A model generated the notes under the pieces. It was not told where the DNA came from, did not search any database, and was given only the letters and a program-made list of their open reading frames with translations. Of a DNA stretch of 64,000 nt, positions 7,673 through 17,995 are shown one piece after another. Every line of letters starts with the position of its first letter. The stretch's first letter is position 1. The position numbers were made by a program, and so were the translations under genes. Source of the DNA: Faecalibacterium gallinarum (GTDB taxonomy: Bacteria > Bacillota > Clostridia > Oscillospirales > Ruminococcaceae); contig NZ_BQKV01000098.1 of assembly GCF_022180365.1 (NCBI RefSeq), positions 1 to 64,000 on the forward strand, read 5' to 3'.

Positions 7673-10030
7673 ATGAACCAAATGGAGTGCAAGCAGATCG
7701 ACGCCTATTGGCGGGCGGCGAACTATCTGGCGGCGGGCCAGCTGTATCTGTTGGATAACCCGCTGCTCCGCCGTCCCCTGACCCGGGACGACGTGAAGAA
7801 AAAGATCGTGGGCCACTGGGGCACGGTGCCCGGTCAGAACTTTGTCTATGTTCACCTGAACCGGATCATTAAAGAGTTCGACCAGGATCTGATCCTGATT
7901 TCCGGCCCGGGCCACGGCGGAAACTTTTTTGTGGCGAATGCCTATCTGGACGGCACTTACAGCGAGGTGTACCCCAACATCAGCCGGGACGAGGAGGGCA
8001 TGAAGAAACTGTTCAAACAGTTCTCCTTCCCCGGCGGAATCTCCAGCCATGTGGCCCCTGAGACCCCGGGCTCCATCAACGAGGGCGGCGAGCTGGGCTA
8101 TTCCATTGCCCACGCCTTTGGCGCAGTGTTTGACAACCCGGACCTGATCGCCGCGGTTACCGTGGGCGACGGCGAGGCCGAGACCGGCCCCCTGGCCACC
8201 AGCTGGCAGTCTAATAAGTTCCTGAACCCGGTGGGAGACGGCGCGGTCCTGCCCATTCTCCACCTGAACGGCTACAAAATCAGCAACCCCACCGTCTTTG
8301 GCCGGATGACCCACGAGGAGATCGAGCATTTCTTCCTGGGCTGCTCCTGGAGGCCCTATTTCGTCGAGGGCGATGACCCCATGACCATGCACCAGAAGAT
8401 GGCCGACACCCTGGACACCGTGATCCGGGAGATCCACGAGATCCAGCGCCGGGCCCGGGCCGGGGAGAAGATGGGCCACATCCAGTGGCCGATGATCGTG
8501 CTGCGCACCCCCAAGGGCTGGACCGGCCCCAAGGTAGTGGACGGCAAACCCATCGAGGGGACCTTCCGGGCTCACCAGGTGCCCATTGATATCACGGTGG
8601 GCACCCCGAACCAGGAGGAACACCTGCGCCAGATCGAGGCCTGGCTCAAGAGCTACCACCCGGAGGAGCTGTTTGACGAAAATGGCACCCTGATCCCCGA
8701 GCTCCAGGCTCTGGCGCCCACCGGCGACCGGCGGATCGCGGCCAACCCCCACGCCAACGGCGGCCAGCTGCTGCGGGATCTGCGTACCCCGGATTTCAAA
8801 CAGTATGCAGTGGAGATCCCTGCTCCCGGCGCCGTGGAAAAGCAGGATATGATCGAACTGGGCGGCTACATCCGGGATGTGCTCCGGCTGAACGCCGACG
8901 CCAAAAACTTCCGTGTGTTCGGCCCGGACGAGACCATGTCCAACCGCCTGTACAAGTGCTTCGAGGCAACCCAGCGGGATTGGAACTCCACCATTGTGGA
9001 AGGGGATGAATTCCTGTCCAGCGACGGCCGGATTATGGACTCCATGCTGTCCGAACATCTGTGCGAGGGCTGGCTGGAGGGCTATCTGCTGACCGGCCGC
9101 CACGGCTTCTTTGCCAGCTATGAGAGCTTCATCCGGGTGGTGGATTCCATGGTGGCCCAGCACGCCAAGTGGCTCAAAGTTTGTAACCAGCTGCCCTGGC
9201 GTCAGAGCATCGCTTCGCTGAACCTGATCCTCTCCTCCAACGTCTGGCAGCAGGATCACAATGGCTATACCCACCAGGATCCCGGCTTTTTGGATCACAT
9301 CGCCAACAAAAAAGCCGACGTGGTCCGGCTCTATCTGCCGCCGGATACCAACTGTCTGCTGAGCTGCTTTGACCACTGCATCCGCAGCCGGGACTATGTC
9401 AACGTGCTGGTGACCTCCAAACACCCCCGGCCCCAGTGGCTGACCATGGAGCAGGCAGTCAAGCACTGCACCCAGGGCGTAGGCATCTGGGAGTGGGCTT
9501 CCAACGACGCGGGCCAGGAGCCGGATGTGGTGATGGCCTGCTGCGGCGACACCCCCACTCTGGAGACGCTGGCGGCGGTGACCATCCTGCGGCAGGCTCT
9601 GCCCGAGCTGAAGATTCGGGTGGTGAACGTGGTGGATCTGATGAAACTTCAGACCAGCGCCAAACACCCCCATGGCCTGACCGATGCAGATTACGACGCC
9701 CTGTTCACCCGGGATAAGCCCATCATCTTCGCCTTCCACGGCTATCCGGCTCTGGTGCGTGAGCTGACCTTCGAGCGGTTCAACCGGAATCTGTCGGTCC
9801 ACGGCTATCAGGAGGAGGGCACCATCACCACCCCCTTTGATATGCGGGTCCAGAACGAGATCGACCGGTTCCACCTGGTCAAGGATGCAGTTCAGCATCT
9901 GCCCCAGCTGGGCAACCGGGGCGCTTATCTGATCCAGCAGATGAACGACAAATTGGTGGAGCACAAGAACTACATCCACGAAGTAGGTCAGGATCTGCCC
10001 GAGATCCTCAACTGGAAGTGGCAGGTTTAA
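7673..10030 (+). CDS. xfp: Xylulose-5-phosphate/fructose-6-phosphate phosphoketolase
   Basis: A 785-residue TPP enzyme that cleaves xylulose-5-phosphate (and often fructose-6-phosphate) with phosphate to acetyl-phosphate and glyceraldehyde-3-phosphate (or erythrose-4-phosphate). The length is typical. The family motifs SGPGHGG (77-83) and GDGEAETGP (165-173) are present. The start at 7673 has a GGAGAG site 8 nt upstream; an in-frame ATG at 7640 lies in the duplicated spacer. As the last gene of the operon it would drain the xylulose-5-phosphate released by the transketolase and yield acetyl-phosphate for ATP. A terminator follows. Confidence 0.95.
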   Translation: MNQMECKQIDAYWRAANYLAAGQLYLLDNPLLRRPLTRDDVKKKIVGHWGTVPGQNFVYVHLNRIIKEFDQDLILISGPGHGGNFFVANAYLDGTYSEVYPNISRDEEGMKKLFKQFSFPGGISSHVAPETPGSINEGGELGYSIAHAFGAVFDNPDLIAAVTVGDGEAETGPLATSWQSNKFLNPVGDGAVLPILHLNGYKISNPTVFGRMTHEEIEHFFLGCSWRPYFVEGDDPMTMHQKMADTLDTVIREIHEIQRRARAGEKMGHIQWPMIVLRTPKGWTGPKVVDGKPIEGTFRAHQVPIDITVGTPNQEEHLRQIEAWLKSYHPEELFDENGTLIPELQALAPTGDRRIAANPHANGGQLLRDLRTPDFKQYAVEIPAPGAVEKQDMIELGGYIRDVLRLNADAKNFRVFGPDETMSNRLYKCFEATQRDWNSTIVEGDEFLSSDGRIMDSMLSEHLCEGWLEGYLLTGRHGFFASYESFIRVVDSMVAQHAKWLKVCNQLPWRQSIASLNLILSSNVWQQDHNGYTHQDPGFLDHIANKKADVVRLYLPPDTNCLLSCFDHCIRSRDYVNVLVTSKHPRPQWLTMEQAVKHCTQGVGIWEWASNDAGQEPDVVMACCGDTPTLETLAAVTILRQALPELKIRVVNVVDLMKLQTSAKHPHGLTDADYDALFTRDKPIIFAFHGYPALVRELTFERFNRNLSVHGYQEEGTITTPFDMRVQNEIDRFHLVKDAVQHLPQLGNRGAYLIQQMNDKLVEHKNYIHEVGQDLPEILNWKWQV

Positions 10031-10070
10031 AAAATAGTTGGATTACCCTCCCTAAAATAGAATAAACACA

Positions 10071-10106
10071 AAAACCCCCGGAGAGATTATCCTCTCCGGG
10101 GGTTTT
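10071..10106. terminator. Bidirectional intrinsic terminator
   Basis: An 11-bp perfect stem (CCCCCGGAGAG at 10075-10085 with its complement at 10092-10102) is flanked by four A's on the left and four T's on the right. It lies between the convergent phosphoketolase and beta-glucosidase genes and can serve both. Confidence 0.9.
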
Positions 10107-10149
10107 CTGCACCAGGGTGCTTTTTAAAGTTTTTTGGAACAAAATTGCC

Positions 10150-11676
<1,527 letters not shown>

Positions 11677-11678
11677 TT

Positions 11679-11707
11679 AGTCTATCTTGCCCTGGGGGCC
11701 GGGTCAA
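11679..11707 (-). promoter_or_regulatory. Promoter of the 6-phospho-beta-glucosidase gene
   Basis: On the minus strand TTGACC (11702-11707) and TAGACT (11679-11684) are 17 bp apart, in the 118-bp gap between the esterase and glucosidase genes. This suggests that the glucosidase can be expressed apart from the upstream genes. Confidence 0.55.
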
Positions 11708-11731
11708 GCGGGAATCTTGTTGACCTGCCTA

Positions 11732-12553
11732 TTAAAATGCGTTCCCGCCGGTTTTCTTCCCGGGAAGGAATCGTTGGATGGCGTCCTGGATGCAGAGCTC
11801 CCAGTAGCGCCATTCATGGGAATAACCCTCTGTCTCGAAAAACTCTGCCCGCAGCCCCAGGCTCTGGGCGTAGCTGCGGAATTTACAGAAATTTTTGTAC
11901 ATCAGTGGGTCACAGGTGCCGCAGGAGAAATAGAGCCGGGGCAGATCCTCCCGCCCGGCCATTTGGGCGGTCAGATCCCAGGTGTTTTGGGGGGAGGCCA
12001 GGTACCCTTCCAGCCCACCGGCATTGGTTAGGCGGTTCTGGTTCCGGCTGGCCCAGAAGGGGTCCTCCAGCTGGGTGCGGATGTCCTGGGGCACGCAGGA
12101 CATACTATACACCGCCGCAAACTTTTCAGGGTGGCGGTAGGCATACTGGATGGCCCCCCGCCCGCCCATGGATAAACCCGCGATGAAGTTATCCTCCCGC
12201 TTTGGGCTGGCGGGCAGCCAGCCGTACACCAGGGGCATCAGTTCCTCGGTCAGATAGTCGGCCGCCTGGTAACCCAGCCCGAAACCGGGCCAGTTGGCAT
12301 AGTCGGTGTTCAGGGCGGAAGGCATGACCACAATCAATTCCTTTTCGCAGGCATAAAGCTCCACGTTGCTCTTCCGCAGCCAGTCGGTGTAATCGCCGTA
12401 GGTGCCGTGGAGCAGCCAGAGCACCGGGTATTTTTTGCCGCTGGCGTAAAATTCAGCGGGAGACTGGCCCCGGGGTAAATCCGGCAGCAGGATATTTACA
12501 TCGGTGTTGCCTCCGAGGGCCTTGCTGGGAAAATTCAGGTGGACAAGAGCCAT
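11732..12553 (-). CDS. Alpha/beta-hydrolase esterase, esterase D / acetylesterase type
   Basis: A 273-residue carboxylesterase, probably removing acetyl or other acyl groups from sugars. The nucleophile Ser128 lies in GLSMGG, with likely catalytic Asp215 (CGTCDP) and His246 (GYSHEW), giving a complete triad. No signal peptide is seen. The start at 12553 is set by GGAGG 9 nt upstream; the frame stays open further upstream, but that part overlaps the ROK gene and is not coding. It follows the ROK gene by 23 bp and precedes the glucosidase, so carbohydrate deacylation is a reasonable role. Confidence 0.85.
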   Translation of the reverse strand: MALVHLNFPSKALGGNTDVNILLPDLPRGQSPAEFYASGKKYPVLWLLHGTYGDYTDWLRKSNVELYACEKELIVVMPSALNTDYANWPGFGLGYQAADYLTEELMPLVYGWLPASPKREDNFIAGLSMGGRGAIQYAYRHPEKFAAVYSMSCVPQDIRTQLEDPFWASRNQNRLTNAGGLEGYLASPQNTWDLTAQMAGREDLPRLYFSCGTCDPLMYKNFCKFRSYAQSLGLRAEFFETEGYSHEWRYWELCIQDAIQRFLPGKKTGGNAF

Positions 12554-12576
12554 AAGCCGCAGCCTCCTTTTTCGTT

Positions 12577-13512
12577 TTAGTGCTGGGGTGCAGCTGCTGC
12601 CAGGTGGAAGGCCAGCGCGCCGATCAGGTTGGCGTCGTTGCCGAACTGGCAGCGCACAATTTCCGGCTTGCCGAAAGCGGTGAAGGAGATGGCCGCATAC
12701 TGGCGATCCACCGCCCGGGCAATTTCCTGGACGATCTCGGGCCGGGCGCTGATGCCGCCCCCGATGGCGATTCTCTGAGAGTCCAGCACCGACTGGATGG
12801 TGTAGATGCCCGCCGCCGCGTACCGGCCGAACTCCTCCAAAGCCGCCTTGGCCTCCGGTTCCCCGGCGTCGTAGGACCGGAAGAAGCCGAACCCGTCCAG
12901 CGGGGTATCCGGGGCCAGGTGCTTGTGGACCCGGTAGATCCGCAGCAGACCCTTGGCGGACATATAATGGGCCCAGACCGGAGTCAGATCCTCGCGGCTG
13001 TCGGCAATCCCCTTGGGCAGCAGCTGGTAATCCACCGCCAGGAAAGAGAACTCCCCGGCACCCAGAGTATGGCCCATGTAGACCTGGTGGTTCAGGATTA
13101 GGCCGCCCCCGGTCCCGGTGCCCAGCACAATAACCACGCCGTTTTCTACATCTCTCATACTGCCCTGCCAGAGCTCGGCATTGGCGGCACATTTGCCGTC
13201 GTTGGCGATGGTCACCGGCACGCCCAAACGCTGTTGGAGCAAGGGAGCGATGGGGGTGTGATGAAGGAAGGAGAAGGTGCCGCCGGTGTGGGCGACGCCG
13301 GTTCGGGTTTCGATCCGGCCCGGCATGGAGATGGCCACCCCTTGGTAGGGGACGGTGAACTGCCGGGCAACCCGCTCCAGAAGATCCAGCAATTCTTCGG
13401 CGTTGGAGCAGGTGGAGGGGGTTTTGCCCTGCTGGGTGAGATTACCTGTCTCGTCTGCCAGTGCGTATTTGACCAGGGTGCCGCCCAGGTCGATGACTAC
13501 ATAGTGCTGCAT
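12577..13512 (-). CDS. ROK-family sugar kinase
   Basis: A 311-residue kinase of the ROK superfamily. It has the N-terminal ATP motif DLGGTLVKYA and the second phosphate motif GTGTGGGLI, with no DNA-binding domain, so it is a kinase and not a repressor. The Cys-rich zinc motif (CxCGxxGC) of many glucokinases is absent, as in beta-glucoside kinases. It lies between the LRR-protein gene and the esterase gene on the same strand. Glucose, fructose or a beta-glucoside are possible substrates. Confidence 0.85.
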   Translation of the reverse strand: MQHYVVIDLGGTLVKYALADETGNLTQQGKTPSTCSNAEELLDLLERVARQFTVPYQGVAISMPGRIETRTGVAHTGGTFSFLHHTPIAPLLQQRLGVPVTIANDGKCAANAELWQGSMRDVENGVVIVLGTGTGGGLILNHQVYMGHTLGAGEFSFLAVDYQLLPKGIADSREDLTPVWAHYMSAKGLLRIYRVHKHLAPDTPLDGFGFFRSYDAGEPEAKAALEEFGRYAAAGIYTIQSVLDSQRIAIGGGISARPEIVQEIARAVDRQYAAISFTAFGKPEIVRCQFGNDANLIGALAFHLAAAAPQH

Positions 13513-13553
13513 AAAATTACCTCCAAACAGCGGAATGGTGTTTGAACAAAGCT

Positions 13554-14960
13554 TTAGTCAAGCTCCAAATCCTCAAAACCAGTGGCGGTGGAAAATCGCT
13601 GGGTGCGCACCTCCAGCATCCGGGTAATCAGAGGGGCCGACAGGCCCAGCCGCCCGGCGGTGCGCACCAGCTCGCTCAGGTGAGCGGCGGTCAACCCGGG
13701 CTGCTCCGCCAAAAAGTCGAATAATCGGGAATAGGCTTCCTCCCCCGGGGTGTCCGGCATGAACTGGGGCGCTCGGCCGAAATACTGCACCAGAAGGGCC
13801 AAGTACCACTGCCGTGCCCCCTCGTCAAGGCCGCTGGGGCAGGCCAGACGGGCCAGCGCCATCCGGGCCGAAAAATCCAAACGGAAAGCGTTTTGAGCCA
13901 TTTGGTCGAAAAACTCCGGCCCGTTTTGAAAAAAGGCAGAAGGAATTCGAAGCAGCTGGCCAAACCGGGCGTCACTGGAAAGAATCTTGTCTCGGGCGGG
14001 GGGCAGGCCCAGGGCGTACAGCACCCGCCCGCCAGGGTCCAGTTTTTCCAGCCAGAGCAGTGCAGCGGTATGGTCGAAGGCAGTGGCAGCTGCATTGACC
14101 GTGCGGCTCCACTCAAGATCCGGGCCATCGATAACCCGCAGCCGCACCAGTCCGGCGCTGTTGAAGGTGTGGGCCCCAAGCGCCTGGACGCCAGCCGGCA
14201 GGGTTAGCTCCCGCAGGGCGTGGCACCCCGCAAAAACGCCCACGTCCGGCATGACCTGGTCGGTGAGGGCGGGGGTCCATCCGATGGTCCGCAGCTGGTC
14301 GGGCAGGCGAATTTCTTCCAGGGCAGTGCATTCTCCAAAGCACCCTGCTGGCAACTCCGAAATATCCGGGGGCAGGGAAATACGTTTCAGGCGAGTACAC
14401 CGCCAGAAGGCATAGGGGCCGATCAGGGTAACGCTGTCCGGCAGGGTGATCTCTTCCGGCCCACCTTCGTCCCGGGGTTCGGTGGTGGTGTGCCGACCCA
14501 TCCGCATACAGAACACGCTGAAACTCACCGGGGAAGAGTACATCTCCCCGAATTTTCCTTCCGGGATATGCAGAGGGGCAAAGGCGGTGGCGGCGATGGC
14601 GGTCAGAGGCTGACCGGCCACGAATCGGGGCAGGCGGGCGGGCCGGGCCAGCCGGGGCCACCGCAGCAGCACCATCCCGCCCTGGCCGTCCGGCGCAAAA
14701 TCTGCGGTGGGGGGTAGAGCTTCGGGCACCGGCTCCGGTTCAGAGCCGTTCAGCCGGGCAAAATCGACGCTGACGTCCGGGGCATCCCCGCCCCAGTCCT
14801 CGTCCTCTTCTTCGGCATAGGCAAGCAGATCGGTCAGCGCTGCCCCCGGCTGGGCAGCCGTCGGAGCAGGGGAGGAAGTCGGGGCAAGGCGGTACTCCTC
14901 CCCCAGGGTGCCCTCGTTGGTGATGCAAAAGCGCAGAACAGTCGTCTCTTCTGTTTTCAT
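13554..14960 (-). CDS. Leucine-rich-repeat (BspA/LRR_5-like) protein linked to MoxR-VWA
   Basis: A 468-residue protein with no signal peptide or membrane segment. Residues about 170-290 contain LRR_5-type repeats (LPDSVTLIGPYAFWRCT, LPPDISELPAGCFGECT and similar). The N-terminal 100 residues are acidic and of low complexity. The C-terminal 150 residues are helical and resemble nothing I recognise. It begins 4 bp after the MoxR ATPase gene with no strong ribosome site, so translation is probably coupled. BspA-type repeats are usually on surface proteins; here a cytoplasmic adaptor for the ATPase/VWA pair seems likely. Function unknown. Confidence 0.75.
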   Translation of the reverse strand: MKTEETTVLRFCITNEGTLGEEYRLAPTSSPAPTAAQPGAALTDLLAYAEEEDEDWGGDAPDVSVDFARLNGSEPEPVPEALPPTADFAPDGQGGMVLLRWPRLARPARLPRFVAGQPLTAIAATAFAPLHIPEGKFGEMYSSPVSFSVFCMRMGRHTTTEPRDEGGPEEITLPDSVTLIGPYAFWRCTRLKRISLPPDISELPAGCFGECTALEEIRLPDQLRTIGWTPALTDQVMPDVGVFAGCHALRELTLPAGVQALGAHTFNSAGLVRLRVIDGPDLEWSRTVNAAATAFDHTAALLWLEKLDPGGRVLYALGLPPARDKILSSDARFGQLLRIPSAFFQNGPEFFDQMAQNAFRLDFSARMALARLACPSGLDEGARQWYLALLVQYFGRAPQFMPDTPGEEAYSRLFDFLAEQPGLTAAHLSELVRTAGRLGLSAPLITRMLEVRTQRFSTATGFEDLELD

Positions 14961-14964
14961 GGCG

Positions 14965-16440
14965 TTATACCAGCCCCGTCAGATCGATTTCGTGCAGGAG
15001 CTGTTGCTCCTGCTGGTGCAGCATCAGTTCCCGGCTGGCGTCGAAATAATCCCGGCTGAGGAACTGACCCAGAAAAGCCGCCGCTTCCGGCGAAACCGTC
15101 AGATCGTTGACAGCCAGGCTCAGCTCGGTGCCCGGCCCAAAGGCCGACTTGAGAAAATCCAGCAGATGTCCTAGTTTAGATTGGGTCTGTTCTACCTCCT
15201 GCTGGAGAGCGGCCACCGCCTTGCGGTAAACTTCCCGCAGGGCCGCATAGGGTGTTTCTCCTGCGAGGGCGGTGCGCCACCCGGCGGACAAGCTCAAGAG
15301 CTCCATCCAGGCGGCCTGCTGCCGGGCGGGGGCCTCTTTGGCGGCAGACCGCCAGTGGTCTTCCAGACCTGCCAGAGCAGTCAGGGGTTCGCCGGGGGCT
15401 TCCAGGGCAGCTCGCCGGGCTTTCAGGTCGGCGGCGGCCAGGGCCAGGGCGTCGTGGCGGAGGGTGCAGTGGTGCATCCCGTCAAAGACGGCCTCCAGCA
15501 GCAGGCTCACCAGGGTCAGACGCTCATCCAGCTGTGCTGCTCTGGCCTGGGCTAAGGTTTCCTCGGTCCAGGTCCCGGCCAGCAGCGCCTCGATCTGGTA
15601 GGTCTGGCGGTATTTTTGATACAGCTCGTAGTAGATGGCAAAGTCCCGGGCGATGGATTTGCTTTGAAGGTACTGGGCGGTCAGATCCTCGTTGACGGGC
15701 AGGCCCAGTTCTTCGTGGGCCTGGAGCATCTCAGAGAGATCTTCCCAGGCCCGGGGGCTAACCACATTTAGTCCATCCACCGTGGTCTCCGCCTTGTAGA
15801 AATCTTCCTGCCGAATGTCCAGGTAGCTCAGCACACACCGGCTGACCCCGTGCTCGATGGCATAGGGTTTCCAGGCCGGGTAGCTGGGCTCCACTTCCAA
15901 TACCTTAAGCCGGTCGCGGGTGGCGGCGTCGAACTCCCGAACGCTCTTATTGAAGCGGGGCGGGTTGCCTGCGGTGACGATCACCCAGCCTTCCGGGATC
16001 GGATGGCCCCCAAAGACCTTGTACTGTAAAAACAGCAGCATGGCCGGGGCCAGTGTCTCGGAGACGCAGTTGATCTCGTCCAGAAAGAGAATCCCCTCGG
16101 TGCGGCCGGTCCGGCGCATGCAGTCGTATACGCTGGCGATGATCTCGCTCATGGTGTACTCGCTGACTGAGTAGTGTCGGCCGCCGTATTCTTTTTCCAC
16201 AATGATGGGCAGGCCTAGGGCGCTCTGGCGGGTGTGGTGGGTCATGGAATAACTCACCAGCCCCAGACCCATCTCATCCGCGATCTGCTGCATGATGGCC
16301 GTCTTGCCCAGGCCCGGGGCCCCCAGCAGAAAGATGGGCCGCTGGTGGACCAGGGGCATCCGGTAGCGGCCCAGGGGGTCCTTTTGCAGATAGATCTGTA
16401 CGGTGTTTTTGATCTGCTGCTTGGCAGCTGCAATGTCCAT
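14965..16440 (-). CDS. MoxR-type AAA+ ATPase
   Basis: A 491-residue ATPase. Walker A is GAPGLGKT (40-47) and Walker B is ILFLDE (Asp121, Glu122), with sensor 1 in TAGNPP and an Arg-rich segment after it. MoxR ATPases act as chaperones that remodel or insert cofactors into partners, usually with a VWA protein encoded alongside, as here. GGAGG lies 10 nt upstream within the end of the VWA gene, 2 bp away. The C-terminal 200 residues are helical and unassigned. Confidence 0.85.
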   Translation of the reverse strand: MDIAAAKQQIKNTVQIYLQKDPLGRYRMPLVHQRPIFLLGAPGLGKTAIMQQIADEMGLGLVSYSMTHHTRQSALGLPIIVEKEYGGRHYSVSEYTMSEIIASVYDCMRRTGRTEGILFLDEINCVSETLAPAMLLFLQYKVFGGHPIPEGWVIVTAGNPPRFNKSVREFDAATRDRLKVLEVEPSYPAWKPYAIEHGVSRCVLSYLDIRQEDFYKAETTVDGLNVVSPRAWEDLSEMLQAHEELGLPVNEDLTAQYLQSKSIARDFAIYYELYQKYRQTYQIEALLAGTWTEETLAQARAAQLDERLTLVSLLLEAVFDGMHHCTLRHDALALAAADLKARRAALEAPGEPLTALAGLEDHWRSAAKEAPARQQAAWMELLSLSAGWRTALAGETPYAALREVYRKAVAALQQEVEQTQSKLGHLLDFLKSAFGPGTELSLAVNDLTVSPEAAAFLGQFLSRDYFDASRELMLHQQEQQLLHEIDLTGLV

Positions 16441-16442
16441 GA

Positions 16443-17864
16443 TCAGGGTTCCTCCTTGAGCAGACGGATGTTGTCGGTGGTCAGCACCGCCCGGATGGCC
16501 CAGGGCGGCACCTCCGGGCTGAGGCAGTCATCTCGGTTGAAGATAAAAGCGGTCTTGTAAGCGGGGACTTTTTCGGGATAGGCCCCCGCCCCGTCGGTGA
16601 AATAGAGCAGCCCGTTCAGCCGGGTCAGGCGGCGGGTTTCCAGCAGCTGATCCACATATTCAAACACTGGGCGGAAATCGGTCCCCCCAAAGCCCCGCAG
16701 CTTCAGTTGGGGGATTAGCTCATGCAGCTGGTCCAGATCCGTCAGCCGCTGGACGCTCTGGATTTCAGCGTCGCACTGGACCAGATATATTTCCACTCGG
16801 CTGGTAAAACTGCCGCTCTGGCGCAGCACGTCGCAGGTACGCTGCAAAAAGCTCTGGACGATCTCGCCCTGGACGCTGCCCGAGGTGTCGATGGCGATGA
16901 CAAACTCCCGGATCCGTTTGTCGTCCCGGTATTCCAGGGGCTCGATCAGGGGGACGTTGCCGTATTTTTTCAGGCCGTAGGTGTAATAAATTAAATCGAA
17001 GGCGTCGTCGGAAAGCTGCATCACCTCGTTTTGTTCCCCGAACCGGCGGAGAAACTCGCTGTAATCGCACTCCTCAAAGGTGATGGGAGCCAGCCCGTCC
17101 ATCAGGGCGCCGGCCCGCCGCCCATACCGTCGGCTGAAAAGTTTCAGATCGGCTTCCGCCTTCCGGGCCAGCTGCTTCCACTGCTGGCGCAGAGTTTGCC
17201 GCCGCCGGAGCAGAAGATTTTCCGCAGTCTGGTCGTTCTGGGGGCGGATGGTTTCGGTCTCCCGCAGGGGGTCTTCCGATTCTTCGCCGGGGGTTGGGGC
17301 GCCGGGAAAGCGGGGGCCCGGCTCCTCGGAGGCGGAGCGCGTATACCAGAGGGCGTGGCTGTCTCGGGCGAAGAGGGTGGTCAGAGCCGCGCATTCCTCC
17401 TGGCCGGGGCGGTGTTCTGTCAGATAGTGATAGATTTCCTGGGAGGTCATGTGGGGACAGTGCTCCGCCAGACGGAGCCGCCAGTCCTGCCGGGCGGGAG
17501 AGACCTCCGGGGTGAAAGAGGGCGGGGCCAGCTGACGGATGATCTCTTCCACCGCGATGTCGCAGGCCAGGTTCCAGAGGGGGCGGTCCAGCTCCTGTTT
17601 CTGGAAAGGGTGGCCCAACAGACAGTGGAGGGTCAGATGGAGCAGGGCCCGGGCAGGCAGGTCCTGCTGCTGTTTGAAGAGCTCCAGCAGTCGGACCGGA
17701 CAATAATACAGGGTGCCGCCGTCGGTGGCCAGGGGGGCGGGCAGCTCCTCTGCCGGGGCGGGGATCAGCTGTTCCAGTGACCCGGAGAGAAACCGCAGGT
17801 CGGCCATCAGCCGGCTGCGGGCCAGTGTCAGCACCTGGATAGCCAGAGATGAAAGGGTTTGCAA
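16443..17864 (-). CDS. VWA-domain protein with DUF2201-like N-terminus
   Basis: A 473-residue partner of the MoxR ATPase. The N-terminal region matches the DUF2201 putative metallopeptidase fold (H76..H80...H85 and LWNLACDIAVEEII), but the expected HExxH glutamate is replaced (HLTLH). The C-terminal VWA domain has a complete MIDAS start, Asp326-Ser328-Ser330 in IDTSGS, and the downstream GGTDFRP segment. The start codon is TTG at 17864, chosen because AGGAGG sits 7 nt upstream. It is the first gene of the three-gene module. Confidence 0.8.
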   Translation of the reverse strand: MQTLSSLAIQVLTLARSRLMADLRFLSGSLEQLIPAPAEELPAPLATDGGTLYYCPVRLLELFKQQQDLPARALLHLTLHCLLGHPFQKQELDRPLWNLACDIAVEEIIRQLAPPSFTPEVSPARQDWRLRLAEHCPHMTSQEIYHYLTEHRPGQEECAALTTLFARDSHALWYTRSASEEPGPRFPGAPTPGEESEDPLRETETIRPQNDQTAENLLLRRRQTLRQQWKQLARKAEADLKLFSRRYGRRAGALMDGLAPITFEECDYSEFLRRFGEQNEVMQLSDDAFDLIYYTYGLKKYGNVPLIEPLEYRDDKRIREFVIAIDTSGSVQGEIVQSFLQRTCDVLRQSGSFTSRVEIYLVQCDAEIQSVQRLTDLDQLHELIPQLKLRGFGGTDFRPVFEYVDQLLETRRLTRLNGLLYFTDGAGAYPEKVPAYKTAFIFNRDDCLSPEVPPWAIRAVLTTDNIRLLKEEP

Positions 17865-17892
17865 AAGGGCACCTCCTCCGGGGAATCATCCA

Positions 17893-17974
17893 ATTCCCAA
17901 AAGCCGGTACGCTCAATAAAGACGCACCGGCCCTTGGGAATCGGGGCAGACCTGCTGGGGAGAACAAGTCTGCC
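17893..17974. repeat. Two inverted repeats between the CoA-transferase and VWA genes
   Basis: ATTCCCAA and GCCGGT (17893-17908) pair with ACCGGC and TTGGGAAT (17926-17941), giving a 14-16 bp interrupted stem. A second stem pairs GGCAGAC (17945-17951) with GTCTGCC (17968-17974). Neither is followed by a T-run, so these are not ordinary intrinsic terminators. No clear promoter is visible in this 131-bp gap. They could be a structured leader of the VWA operon or mRNA-end structures. Confidence 0.6.
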
Positions 17975-17995
17975 TCGAAGCCGGGGAACAGGGGA

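Noticed and set aside
7412-9979. An 855-codon open frame on the minus strand opposite phosphoketolase
   Set aside because: It is a shadow of a GC-rich gene: no ribosome site, no recognisable domain, Gly/His/Gln/Val-rich translation, and the opposite strand encodes a full-length conserved enzyme.
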